Shown here in pieces: positions 13,201 to 23,472 of a stretch of 64,000 nucleotides of DNA. The translations under genes were made by a program, and so were the position numbers. Under the pieces are notes generated by a model. That model did no database searches and was not told the origin of the DNA. It was given only the letters and a program-made list of their open reading frames with translations. Numbering within the stretch: position 1 is the first letter of the stretch; every line of letters starts with the position of its first letter. Source of the stretch: Phascolomyces articulosus. Its lineage: Eukaryota > Mucoromycota > Mucoromycetes > Mucorales > Lichtheimiaceae. The stretch spans positions 186,001-250,000 of the forward strand of contig JAIXMP010000016.1 in NCBI GenBank assembly GCA_025677815.1, given 5' to 3'.

Positions 13201-13689
13201 TAATTGAAATGGAAACAAAGTTTATGGGAACTTAGGCTTCCAGAAAAGGAACATAAATCACCAAGGAGGGGGCATACACCTTCGAACTTAACAGATAGAT
13301 CAATCACAACGAAAATATCCATCACCACAACAATGCCGATTCTTGTTATTTTGTTCAGTTGCATGAACGCTGCTTTACGAAACTTTGGATAAGACGCTAA
13401 TATAATCACTGGGCTGTCCTTCATGCCGATACACTTGTTCAAAGATGATTTAGGTTCAATCGGATGACATATCAATACATTTTTAATACTTTAATACAGT
13501 TCAATGTTAATTACCATTATTCATCCTTTCTTAATTTTCATGTTGGGCTAATTTAAGCATGACAGTAGGATGTCGATCAACAATCCTATCAATACTTTTG
13601 CATGACAATTAACCAACATATAAGTATCCGTTTTGCCTCAAGATTCAGCAAAACTTGGATGATCTATCAATGCCTCCAAATAACACTGC

Positions 13690-13754
13690 AACACAAGGAT
13701 GTGGATTAATCGGAAATTCATGGATATATAAATTCGAATATGATGATAATGATG

Positions 13755-13805
<51 letters not shown>

Positions 13806-13855
13806 ACAATCATGTTAGTAATAACAAAAGTATTCATAATAATACTAGTAGTTAA
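13690..13855 (+). pseudogene. duplicated 3' end of the Sel1-repeat gene
   Basis: The segment encoding GLIGNSWIYK and the following Asp/Ser/Asn tail repeats the last exon of the Sel1 gene (11310-11437), in frame to an equivalent stop at 13855. The Sel1 repeats and all upstream exons are missing. A TTG- or ATG-initiated small protein is formally possible but has no domain. The following 150 bp also resemble the 3' flank of the intact gene. Confidence 0.75.
13757..13804 (+). repeat. (AGT)n microsatellite, about 16 units
   Basis: A pure AGT run lies inside the duplicated Sel1 fragment and would encode poly-Ser. The intact gene has only a few interrupted AGT units at the matching place (11363-11388), so the run expanded after duplication. 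Confidence 0.9.
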
Positions 13856-14027
13856 TAACACATAAAAAAATTGTTCATGAAGTATAACTTGCAAAAAAAA
13901 TAAATATGTATGACTTTTGAAATATGAAAATTATGAATCAAATAAAAAAAAACCATATTTATATAAACATAATGTTTAAAGGAAAAAGAAAAAGTAAGAG
14001 AGAGGGAAAAGGGAGATATAATGACCC

Positions 14028-15684
14028 TTAAGATATTTGACTCAATGTATAAGGCGGATATTTGGTTTGCGCAAATGTCATTAATCGTTTGACAGATTGG
14101 ATCCATTTTCTTGAAGTTTCATCGTTCAATACGTGAGCAACCTGAGACGCAAAAATCTTTTCACGCGCAGAACGTTCGTGAATACTATGTAGAATGAAAA
14201 CAAGTGTACATATAAAATTAACATGCATTCTGATTTATGTTCACAATCTGAAAAATAAATAAAAAAAATACTAACCCAACCATAGTCACCCCGATAGGCC
14301 ATGGCGAATTACCAATAGATAATTGTAAATAAGAATCCTGTGCATCTCGATATCTTCGATGTTGCATATAATGTGTGATTTCAGCTACACGAGCCAAAAT
14401 ATCCGGTTCCAAAGTCTATACCAAAAATAGGATTAAAACTTTTCATTCATACAAATTCCATCTATTTTTCTGTTATGTCTCCTTGTGCCAAATACTATTG
14501 AACAATGATTCCTTACCCGTTTTTTAAGTTGTCGTAATAAAGGTTTAATATAGTCTGCAGTTTGTTTTTGCAAGACAGCTGCTCTTTTTCCAGGACCACT
14601 TTGTTTTTCCTCTTCTGGACGAGCTGCCATTGCTTCTTCCCATTCATCCATGGTATGTACAAGGTAAGTATAAATTTGTAAATATAATCTGTCGATATCT
14701 TTTTGCAATAAGCCCAATTCGATCGCTTCCACCACTTGTTCAGCCTTCTTTAATTTCCTGTTTAATTTCTTTTCATCCTGTACACCCGCCTTTTGTTTTA
14801 AGGCTTCCAATCGCATGCCTTCTTCCATTTCTTCCAATTTTCGCATATAATCGTTTAGTTGGCCCTAGATGAATAAATGAGTTGATATCAGTTTCTTTCT
14901 CTCACTGTTTTTGGATGTTATCATCATCATCATCGTATCAGTAAAATATACAAAAAAAAAGCTTACATCATCCGAACGTTCTTCCATAAGTTCGAGTGCA
15001 CGCAATCGAATTTTACATTGTTTGTCAGTTTCACCAAATAATCGAATGGGTTGCCCTTTAGCTCGTAATCGTCGAATGACTTCTTCACGAGTAATATTAA
15101 ACGTTTCCACTTCGATTTCCTAGTATTTTTTTTTTTTACTCGTGTAAGTTATATATGTACAGTGTAAAAAGCTGAAACCATCGCTGCCGTAAAAATAATA
15201 ATAACTCACTTGTCCATCAGTATCTACTTTTTCATCCGTCTTTTTCGATTCTTTCTTTTCATGTTCTCGTTTACGTTCCTATAAATCATATATTTGTTTA
15301 GTTTGATTTCTGTACTTCAATGTATAAAAAAAGAGGATTTCAATCATAAAAGTATATGTATATATATATATATATATACCTCTTCCTCTTGTCGTTTTCG
15401 TTTTTTCTAAATGATAAAATTGAGTCAAATGAATTGAATTATTAATACTAATACTATTATTATTCTACAGAAAGATTATATACTTGTAATCAAAATCATT
15501 CATTTACCTCTGCTTCTTTTTCTTGTCGTTCTTTTTCTTCACGATGATATTCTTCTTCTCTTAACCGTTCCAATTCAGCACGGCTGACATATTTCTTTCG
15601 TTGGCCTTTATCACCACCCACAGCATTAATAGTTTTTCGCTTTTTAGAAATTTCAGAATTAATGGCGTCTTTCAAAAAATCCAT
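14028..15684 (-). CDS. PRP18: pre-mRNA-splicing factor 18
   Basis: Seven exons on the minus strand (15508-15684, 15380-15406, 15210-15278, 14967-15119, 14517-14864, 14276-14415, 14028-14184) join in phase to 356 residues, close to the 340-370 of the family. Exon 2 is only 27 nt. The N-terminus is Lys/Glu-rich. The SFM/PRP4-like motif [20 protein letters not shown] follows, then the helical Prp18 domain with the conserved loop [19 protein letters not shown] and IHERSAREK. Prp18 is a U5 snRNP-associated factor that acts with Slu7 in the second transesterification step of splicing in the nucleus. The start is ATG at 15684; an in-frame upstream ATG at 15726 would add a poor leader. The 5' end is 156 bp from the divergent methyltransferase gene. 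Confidence 0.95.
15358..15378. repeat. (TA)n run in a PRP18 intron
   Basis: A pure TA dinucleotide tract directly abuts the 5' splice site of the 27-nt exon of PRP18 (donor base 15379). Confidence 0.8.
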
Positions 15685-15840
15685 GATTTTTGGTAAAGTT
15701 TTGGAAGGATAAAAGAAGAAACACACAGATATCTTACTTCAGTTATTCCCATATAAAGAAACCGGTGGAGTTTTTTTTTACGTTTTTCTTTTGTTGCAGG
15801 TCTTTTTTTTTTTGTATATATATAAAAGTAATATATTACC
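15685..15840. promoter_or_regulatory. 156-bp bidirectional promoter region PRP18 / m3C methyltransferase
   Basis: The start codons of two divergent RNA-processing genes are separated by 156 bp, so both core promoters must fit here. Long T tracts dominate and no canonical TATA position can be fixed. Confidence 0.6.
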
Positions 15841-17009
15841 ATGGACGCAGCACGAGTTGCTATGGATTCCGATCGTCTTGAACAACATATTCAACGAGCC
15901 AAAGACGCTATTGAAAATGATAAAAAAGAAGTGCCACCGTTTTGGATAAATAAATATAAAAAGGAAGCAGCCAAAAATTGGGATATCTTTTATAAACGAA
16001 ACACAACAAAGTTTTTCAAAGGTTCTACATTTATCTTGTTGTGATCAAGCTTTTTTTTTTCAGAAAAAAAATGAATGAAATGAATTAATGTTTTTATTTG
16101 TTATTTAGATCGTCATTGGACCGATCGTGAATTTGAAGAACTTGCACCAAAAGGTGATCAACAGGTAAAGCCATAAGTCTTATCTTCACAAAAAAAAGGC
16201 TTTTCTTTGTGTAAGCGCGAAATATTTAAAAAAAGCCGCCTTTCATTTTATTATTTTGACAGGTGCGATGTTTAGAAGTTGGGTGTGGTGTTGGTAACTT
16301 TGTTTTTCCTGCTATTGCAGAAAACCCAAATTTATTTGTTTATGCTTGTGATTTTTCAAAACGTGCAGTAGATATGGTCAAGGTAAGAAAGCAAACGAGT
16401 ATTTTTATGCGCATTGCGCCTATAATATGAAAATGGATGAGAGATAGTAAGCGAATCAAAAAATTAGTAGAGTAACGAAAATTATGACGAATCTCGTTGT
16501 CAAGCATTTGTTTGTGATTTAACTGAGAATCCACTTGTTGAGAATGTACCTGCCAATAGTCTTGATTTGGTAAGGTTCTGATAATAATTATAATAATAAG
16601 CAGGCACAAAGGGGGGAGATACTCATATGATATATAAATATACTTTCAGATATCAGCATTGTTTGTATTTTCTGCTATTCCACCCGAAAAAATGGCAACA
16701 GCCATTCAAAATTTATATCAAGTTTTAAAACCGGGAGGATACGTTTTGTTCCGTGATTATGGTCTATATGATGAAGCCCAAATCAAGTTTTGTAAAGCAT
16801 CGGATAAAAGATTGGATGAAAATCTCTATGTACGACAAGATGGTACAATGAGCTATTTCTTTTCTGACGATGATCTGGCGAGTCGATTTGAAGCTGAAGG
16901 ATTCAAGACTGTGACCAATGGGTACATTTATCGTGAAACAACCAATAGACGATTGGAATTGAATGTGGATCGTATCTTTGTTCAAGCTAAATTTCAAAAA
17001 CCTTTATGA
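15841..17009 (+). CDS. tRNA N3-methylcytidine methyltransferase (METTL2/6/8-Trm140 family)
   Basis: Five exons (15841-16021, 16109-16164, 16263-16382, 16471-16569, 16650-17009) encode 271 residues, the size of METTL6. Family landmarks are [20 protein letters not shown] near the N-terminus, [17 protein letters not shown] motif [14 protein letters not shown], the acidic strand [19 protein letters not shown], and [17 protein letters not shown]. These enzymes form m3C at position 32 of tRNA-Thr and/or tRNA-Ser anticodon loops. Without a search I cannot say whether this is the Thr-type (Trm140) or Ser-type (Trm141) enzyme; the short length without extra N-terminus fits the METTL6/Ser type. The first intron donor is a non-optimal GTTCTA, chosen because it alone restores KDRHW. 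Confidence 0.92.
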
Positions 17010-18562
17010 TGGATTATAAGATGATTTCTTGCTTCCTTTATTATTATTATTATTATTATTAAAACAAATACTTAGTAACTAGTATATATTAGTAATAGTT
17101 ATTTGAGTCAATAGTGATGGATTGGGACATATTGAATTGGGGATCTGTGAGAAATGTGGATAAACGTTATTGTATGTTCGTAACCGATCGGATGGAAACA
17201 TGCGTATATTTATTGCACAAAGTGTGAAAGAGTATTATTATCATTATTTTCTTAATATGTATTTTTTTTTACATTAATGGATAATTCTATCATTATTTAG
17301 CAATGGGCCACTTATAATGCATACAGAATAGAAGCCTTCCTCACTCTCTATCGTTCCTGGGCGCTTGTTTTGTCACACGTCCATTCGTCTCCACGTTTTT
17401 TCTTTGATCCGATACTTTCCATAAAAAAAAAGAAACCAAAAAAGAATTATCCAATTGTTTTCATGAGGAAACATTGCGTGCTATTGCGTTCTTCTGTTTA
17501 TCATCAGAATTAACTATAAAACTTCATTACCTCGTAAATAAGAACACCTTAACTATTAAGCACGTTTGATAACACTTTAAGATCCGCTAGCGTTTAACAA
17601 GGAAACGCAACAAAACTATGAAATATTGCGTGCTTTTTTTTTTGTTATTGATGAGTCAAGGAAGAAGCAATACCCATCGTGGATCCTTTCTTTTTCCCAA
17701 GAAAGGGTAAATGGAGAAGTACTATAAAAAATATATAGTACTAACAGTCATATCAAACCATATGTTTTGATGTTTTTGTACTTATTTGTGGCTGTTTTAA
17801 CTCGAATATTTGTTCTTGTGATCTACTCTGTTCTTTCCGTGGGTAAACTATTTTTCGGTGGGTTCCATCGTTGTACCACCTATTTTGTTCATACCTGGTA
17901 ATTTAGAACTACTGTATAGGATTATCATCTTACTTCATTTTATCTGTAAAAAAAATCTATTTCAGATGCTTCATTGCGTCTCTAATTGAAAAAAAAAATA
18001 ATGATAATCAAAAGATGAATTTCTTGAACTCAAAGTACCAGTTATAATTGCAACGATCATCTGCAATGATGAATTAAATCCTAATGGAAATAAACAAAAC
18101 AGAGCGGTCTTAAAAGTCACCTACCGCAGCAATGACAACATCCATCAAAACAAATATATCTCCGTGGATATATTTTATCCAGTAGGTAACAGTTGATAGC
18201 AACTAAGTTTTTTTTTTATTATTAAAAAGTAAAACTCATCAATACCGAATGTTTGAAGAACGTAATTCCACAAATAAGATCTTAAATCAAAGCTCGATAG
18301 ACCGATCGTGTATCGTCGTTGTTATCATGGAACTTTTTTCTACCAAAAACGTAAATTTCTATCTATCCAAATATGCAATGTAGCTTGTTTCTTACGAAAT
18401 GATTTCAAAGAGCCAATCGTAAAGGTTTTCGGTATGGTACTCCGCGCAAAACAACTAAAAAAACTATATATTTTAACCTATTTTGTACCTTTTTTTTTTT
18501 TTTGTTTCTTCTTGTTTCTTTCCCCTTGCTTTTTTTATTTTCTAGAAACAAGTATTAACAAT
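17010..18562. other. intergenic, no gene seen
   Basis: About 1.5 kb with a TTA run near 17038-17060 and several poly-A/T tracts. No ORF with protein character and no RNA gene was found. The distal part is presumably the promoter and leader of MFS transporter A, whose last 60 bases before the ATG are pyrimidine-rich. Confidence 0.6.
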
Positions 18563-20993
18563 ATGGCGCCTCATACGATGGATCCTAATCATTTATCAGA
18601 TACAGAAGCTCAAGATATCGAAGACAAATCCAATTGCAGCACTAGTACTACTCAGCTGGATGAATTGGATACTGATCCTGCTAATCCAAAGGTATAATAT
18701 AAACAAATTCTGTTTTTTTCCCATTAACATGCACATAACATTAATATTAATCATTGAAATTGTTATCTAATCTTTTGGATATCTGTTTATTTATAGAATT
18801 GGCCAACATCAAAAAAATGGATCAATTTTGTAGTTGTCTTTTTTAATGCTTTTACAGGCTATTTTTCTTCTGCTGTTTATGTAGGTCTCCCCTTCCCAAC
18901 CACCTCTACCTCTTTTTCTTATTTTTGGAGTTTTGTTCCTGGAATTTATACAATTGTGAATTGTTTTATTTTTAATAGATGCCAGCGACTAATGATCTTC
19001 GCATTCATTTCGATACTGATTTAACGGTATGCTAAATGGACAGAATAGTAGTAAAAATAAACTGGTTTTATTCGATCCCCCACCTAACTAGGAAAAAATC
19101 CCCTTCAAAAACCATAGGTAATTAACGCCACAATTGCGTTGTTTGTTTTAGCTATTGGTGTGGCTGTAAGTATTATAGATAAAAAAAATGAAAACACATA
19201 CACACATTTATATGACAATCATTAAACTAACCATCGATGACTGTCTATATTTCCCTTTTAATTATTATAGCCATTATTTTGGGCCCCATTTAGTGAGCGT
19301 ATAGGAAGAAGGTAAATTACATTATGTCCCGAGAAAACTCGGTGACAAGATACATATTAACTGATGAAATAAAAACTAACTTGGTTTGTCGATATTTTTT
19401 TCATATATAATTGTTTATAGATGGGTTTATATTTCATCAATGGGATTTTACACTGTATTTACAATTATTTGTGGTATTGCCAATAGTTTACCTCTGTTTT
19501 TTGTGTTTCGAATCTTACAAGGCATCGCATCGTCGGCTGGTAAAGTATTATTTTGTTATTATCATTAAGAATGGAAATGGTGAAATGTATTCCAACTTGT
19601 TAACACTTTTTTTTGTATAAAACACAGGCATGGCCGTAGGTGGTGGTAGCGTTGCTGATTTATTTAGACCTGCTGAACGTGGCCGTGCTATGAGTACCTT
19701 TATGCTTGGGTATAATATAACATTTTAATTCATCAAATTGAATTAGAGATTTTTTTTTGTTTTGATATATTTTAATTTTCAACAATGGCGATGACAAGTC
19801 TTTTTACTTTTGAGCACAATTAATCCTTTTTTTTTATCCCACTTTAGTACGATTATCGGACCTGCATTCTCTCCATTAATCGGCGGGTATGTAGCACAGT
19901 ACCTGGGCTGGCGTTGGATTTTTTACATTTGCACTATCTTGGGTGGCGTCATTTTTATCGCAAATATCGTGCTCTTACGCGAAACACTTTATCGTCCCAA
20001 CTATGAAAAACCGAAAAGCCGGATCGAATATCTTAAATTCAATCCTGTAAGTTCTTTTTTTATTAATTGTCCACATTAAAAAATCTATTTATATATGCTT
20101 ATATGCATGATCATCTTTTTATTTTTGTTCCATAACTTTATATATTAGTTCACAAGCCTTCGGTTATTACTTCGCCCTGAAGTGTTATTGGTTTGCATTC
20201 CTATTAGTACCGCATTTGGATGGTTTTACTATCTTGTGACCATCTTACCTTCTACCTATTCTGAGGTATATGGTTTTGATACTGGTACCATTGGCTTACT
20301 TTATTTAGCAGGTGGTGTAGGCAATTGCAGTGGCAGCGTCATTGCTGGTTTTATATCAGATCGTATTTATGCCTATCAGTTGAAACATGGTAAAACATCA
20401 ACAGAAGGTCGTTTGGTACCACTGTATTTTGGTATTCCATTTTTAATTGCTGGCTTTTTAATGTATGGTTGGTTTGTTCATTCTCGTTTGCATTGGTTTA
20501 CTCCTTTGATTGGATATATGTTTTCAACTTTGGGTTCCATGTATACCATCACTACCGGTACCACCTATCTTGTTGAATCTTATCTTCATGTCTCTGCTTC
20601 AGGTAAAATAATATCAAAAAGGAATACTCAATTATAATTAAAATAACCATTAGCACATAGAAAGTTTGCAATGCTAATTATATACTGTCTCTTTATTACA
20701 TGATCACAGTTGTCTCCGTCAGCAACTTTACACGTAATCTATTTGCCATGTTGTTTTCGATCTTATCGGTACAAATTCGAGCTGGCATGGGTGATAATTG
20801 GTCATAGTAAGTACCTTTTTTTTTTTTTACATAATTAAGCTTTTATGTTACTAAATCAACACTTTTTTTCAGTACATTGGCATCATTGATGAATTTGGTA
20901 TTTTACCTTATTTGTATTCCTATGGTGCATATCTTTGGTGCTCGTCTTCGTGCTGCAAAACCATGGTATTCAAGAAAACAAGTTTCAAACTAA
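18563..20993 (+). CDS. MFS transporter A, DHA1 (12-TM drug:H+ antiporter) family
   Basis: Eleven exons (18563-18691, 18797-18880, 18979-19026, 19118-19165, 19271-19311, 19421-19539, 19628-19709, 19848-20046, 20149-20602, 20710-20806, 20873-20993) encode 473 residues with about 12 membrane helices. Seen motifs: NWPTSKKW before TM1, the loop 2-3 motif PLFWAPFSERIGRR, VFRILQGIASSAG, the antiporter motif C region GPAFSPLIGGYVAQYLGWRW, and ETLYRP in the central loop. These place it in the DHA1 branch that includes yeast Qdr, Tpo and Flr proteins, which export drugs, polyamines or organic acids at the plasma membrane. The substrate is unknown. The start ATG (18563) has A at -3. Two close paralogues lie at 44937-47732 and 48542-51068. 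Confidence 0.92.
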
Positions 20994-21372
20994 AACTTTT
21001 TCATGCAAATGGATAAGATACTATAACCCTTGCCAACCAAATCAAAACCAAAATTTTAACATATATATATATACTACCACATTTACTTTCTTTTATTTTT
21101 ACATGGCTTTTTAAAAATATTATCGTTTTCATAAATCTATTCTTACTTTATTATACTGTTCTTTATATCTTGTAATAAAAGCACATCAGAAACATGCGTA
21201 AAGATCTCGGTAAATTATTTTATATATAAGATAATAATAGTGTCTACAATGTCCTACTCTCTATCGTTTCTTTTTTAATTTAAAAACAGTTACTAATAAT
21301 AATGCTATTAACAATATATACTGCATACTACGATTTTCATAAATAACGAAAGAGCAAATCCACCATAAGATT

Positions 21373-21775
21373 ATGGCAATAGCCAAAGAAAGTAATGAAG
21401 TAGCTCAACATAAATATACAGAAGAAGATGTAAGAAGACTTCAGGAAAAATTGCACTGTATTGATCAGGAATACAGCGAGGGAATTGTGGATGATCGATC
21501 ACCAACAAGTACTAATTGGCAAGATAATCCGTAACTATCCTTTTTCTTTGCATATTTTTATTGATAAGGTTTATGCAGGGATATCTTTTAATATGTATAT
21601 TGCTATAGATATGATCATAGCGGCCAAGGTGTTGTTGCTGATGTAAGTGATAATATGACTTTGTAATGATATACCATTACGTTAATTTCACTACTAATAT
21701 ATTAAATAATAATAATAGGAACTCTCCAAAACCCATAATCAACTGTATATGATGTTAACTATCATTGATAAATAG
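21373..21775 (+). CDS. small three-exon protein, unknown
   Basis: I infer three exons (21373-21530, 21609-21642, 21719-21775) with a GTAACT and a perfect GTAAGT donor and ATAG acceptors; together they give 82 residues. The product is hydrophilic: MAIAKESNEVAQHKYTEEDV starts it, then helix-prone RRLQEKLHCIDQEYSEGI, a Ser/Thr/Pro turn, GQGVVADELSKTHNQLY, and a short hydrophobic end MMLTIIDK. Two short amphipathic helices joined by a loop would fit a small coiled-coil complex subunit, but I do not recognise the family. Reading through the second donor gives an alternative 71-residue end at 21666. The frame lies between MFS transporter A and the convergent seryl-tRNA synthetase gene. It was judged real because all junctions keep phase and canonical sites. 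Confidence 0.45.
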
Positions 21776-21968
21776 GTCACAGAGAAAGAGTGCTATATGT
21801 AAATTGTATAAATATATATAAAAAATAATAAAAACAGATATAACAGGAGCAAAATCATTTTATACATAATATAACAAGAAACAGAACATGTGTGTGTTCG
21901 TTTTTTCTTTTTCTTTTTTTAATTACACAATATTTATATATATTTATAATATAAAAAGATAATTTCCC

Positions 21969-23472
21969 TTATTTCTTTTTACCATCTTTCTTTGTATCCT
22001 TCTTTCCAGCGGTATTAAGTTCCTTAGCATAGGGAATAAAAGTACGGCCATCCATATAAGGAACCAATGGAGGTGGGATTTCCAAACCATCTTCGCGTTG
22101 CCATGTTTCGAGAAGACCGCAGATAGCACGTTCAGTAGCACACAAGGTAGAGTTTAAGCAATGGACATACTTCTTTTCACGATCAGACATCTTCTTTACA
22201 CCACAACGGATTTCAAGACGACGGGATTGATAATCAGTACAGTTAGAACAAGAGACCAATTCCTTGTATTCACCTTGGTAAGGGAACCAAGCTTCCAAAT
22301 CATATTTCTTGGCGGCAGCATTGTTCAATGCACCCGAGACGATAGCAACAACACGGTAAGACAAGCCCAAGCTCTTGAAAAAGTCTTCAGAATGAGCAAT
22401 CATTTCATCAAACATTTCCCAAGACTTTTCAGGATCGGTCAAGACGAATTGTTCAATCTTTTCGAATTGATGGACACGGAAAATACCCCAAGTATCTTTA
22501 CCGTGAGCACCGGCTTCCTTACGGAAACAGGTAGAATAACCTGCATATTTCAATGGCAATTGTTTGGCAGGTTGTTCAAACCATTCACCGGAATGGAAAG
22601 CAGAAATAGGTTGTTCTGAAGTGGCAATTAAATACTTGTCATCACCATCGCCAGTAACCTTGTATAATTCTTCATCAAATTGACTCAATTGAGCGGTTTT
22701 GGCCATCACATCCTTTTTCATAAAGAAGGGGGTCATAAGCTTCTTGTAACCACGTCGACCCAAGAAGGAAAGACCGTAGTTGATCATGGCCAAGTTCAAA
22801 TCCACACCCACACCGGTCAAGAAATAACCACGATGACCAGCAACATTGGCACCACGTTCTTGATCATAACCATCCAAACGTTGCAAAACTTCGTGATGCG
22901 AAAGGATATCGGTACGTTTCACAGGTTCAACATCATTGTGGTTATAGGTACGGATCACTTCATTGTTGTCTTCATCCATAGAGGTAGGGACAGAGGTATG
23001 TACGATGTTACCCAATGTTGACAACTTTTCCTTCCATGTAGCTTCACCCTCCTTGGCTTCTTGTTGAAGCTTTTCTTTGGCCTTTTGTAATTCTTCCTTT
23101 TGTTTCAATAATTCACTAGCATCTTCCTTGGCCTTGAATTTCTTGCCAATTTCCTTTTGTACTCCATTAATTTCCTTGTTCTTTTGATCGCTAAGAAATT
23201 GTGCTAATGGTTTATTTTTTTTTAGAAAAAGATGAGCAATGAAGACTTTGTGCCGTTTTTTTTTATTATTGCGCGATGAACCTGATCCCATAAACAAATA
23301 GGAATCGAGATAAAAATAAAGAAAAAGAATGATGCTTACTTTTGGCCCAGTCTTTATATAAAGCAATAATTTCGTCAACAATTTCAACAGAAGCACCACG
23401 TCTCTTTTGGGATTCTTTGATGGCTTCTGGGTTACCCCCACGATCGACAAGCAAAAGGTTAATGTCAAGCAT
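21969..23472 (-). CDS. seryl-tRNA synthetase, cytosolic
   Basis: Two exons on the minus strand (23340-23472 and 21969-23203) join in phase to 455 residues, close to yeast Ses1. It charges tRNA-Ser with serine (and serves selenocysteine-free fungi only for Ser). The order is as expected for a class II enzyme: MLDINLLLVDRGGNPEAI at the N-terminus, a long-helix tRNA-binding arm rich in Lys/Glu (about 40-115), motif 1 around YGLSFLGRRGYKKLMTPFF, motif 2 with FRKEAGAHGKDTWGIFRVHQ, and motif 3 LNSTLCATERAICGLLETWQ. The Lys-rich end (KKDTKKDGKKK) is typical of the cytosolic form, and no mitochondrial presequence is seen. Codon use is strongly biased toward C-ending codons, as expected of a highly expressed gene. 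Confidence 0.96.

Noticed and set aside
18308..18562. In-frame N-terminal extension of MFS transporter A
   Set aside because: The extension is a pyrimidine tract unlike the N-termini of the two paralogues; ATG 18563 has a better context.
22161..23021. Two plus-strand frames of 113-152 codons
   Set aside because: They lie wholly antisense to the well-supported seryl-tRNA synthetase exon and arise from its biased codon use.
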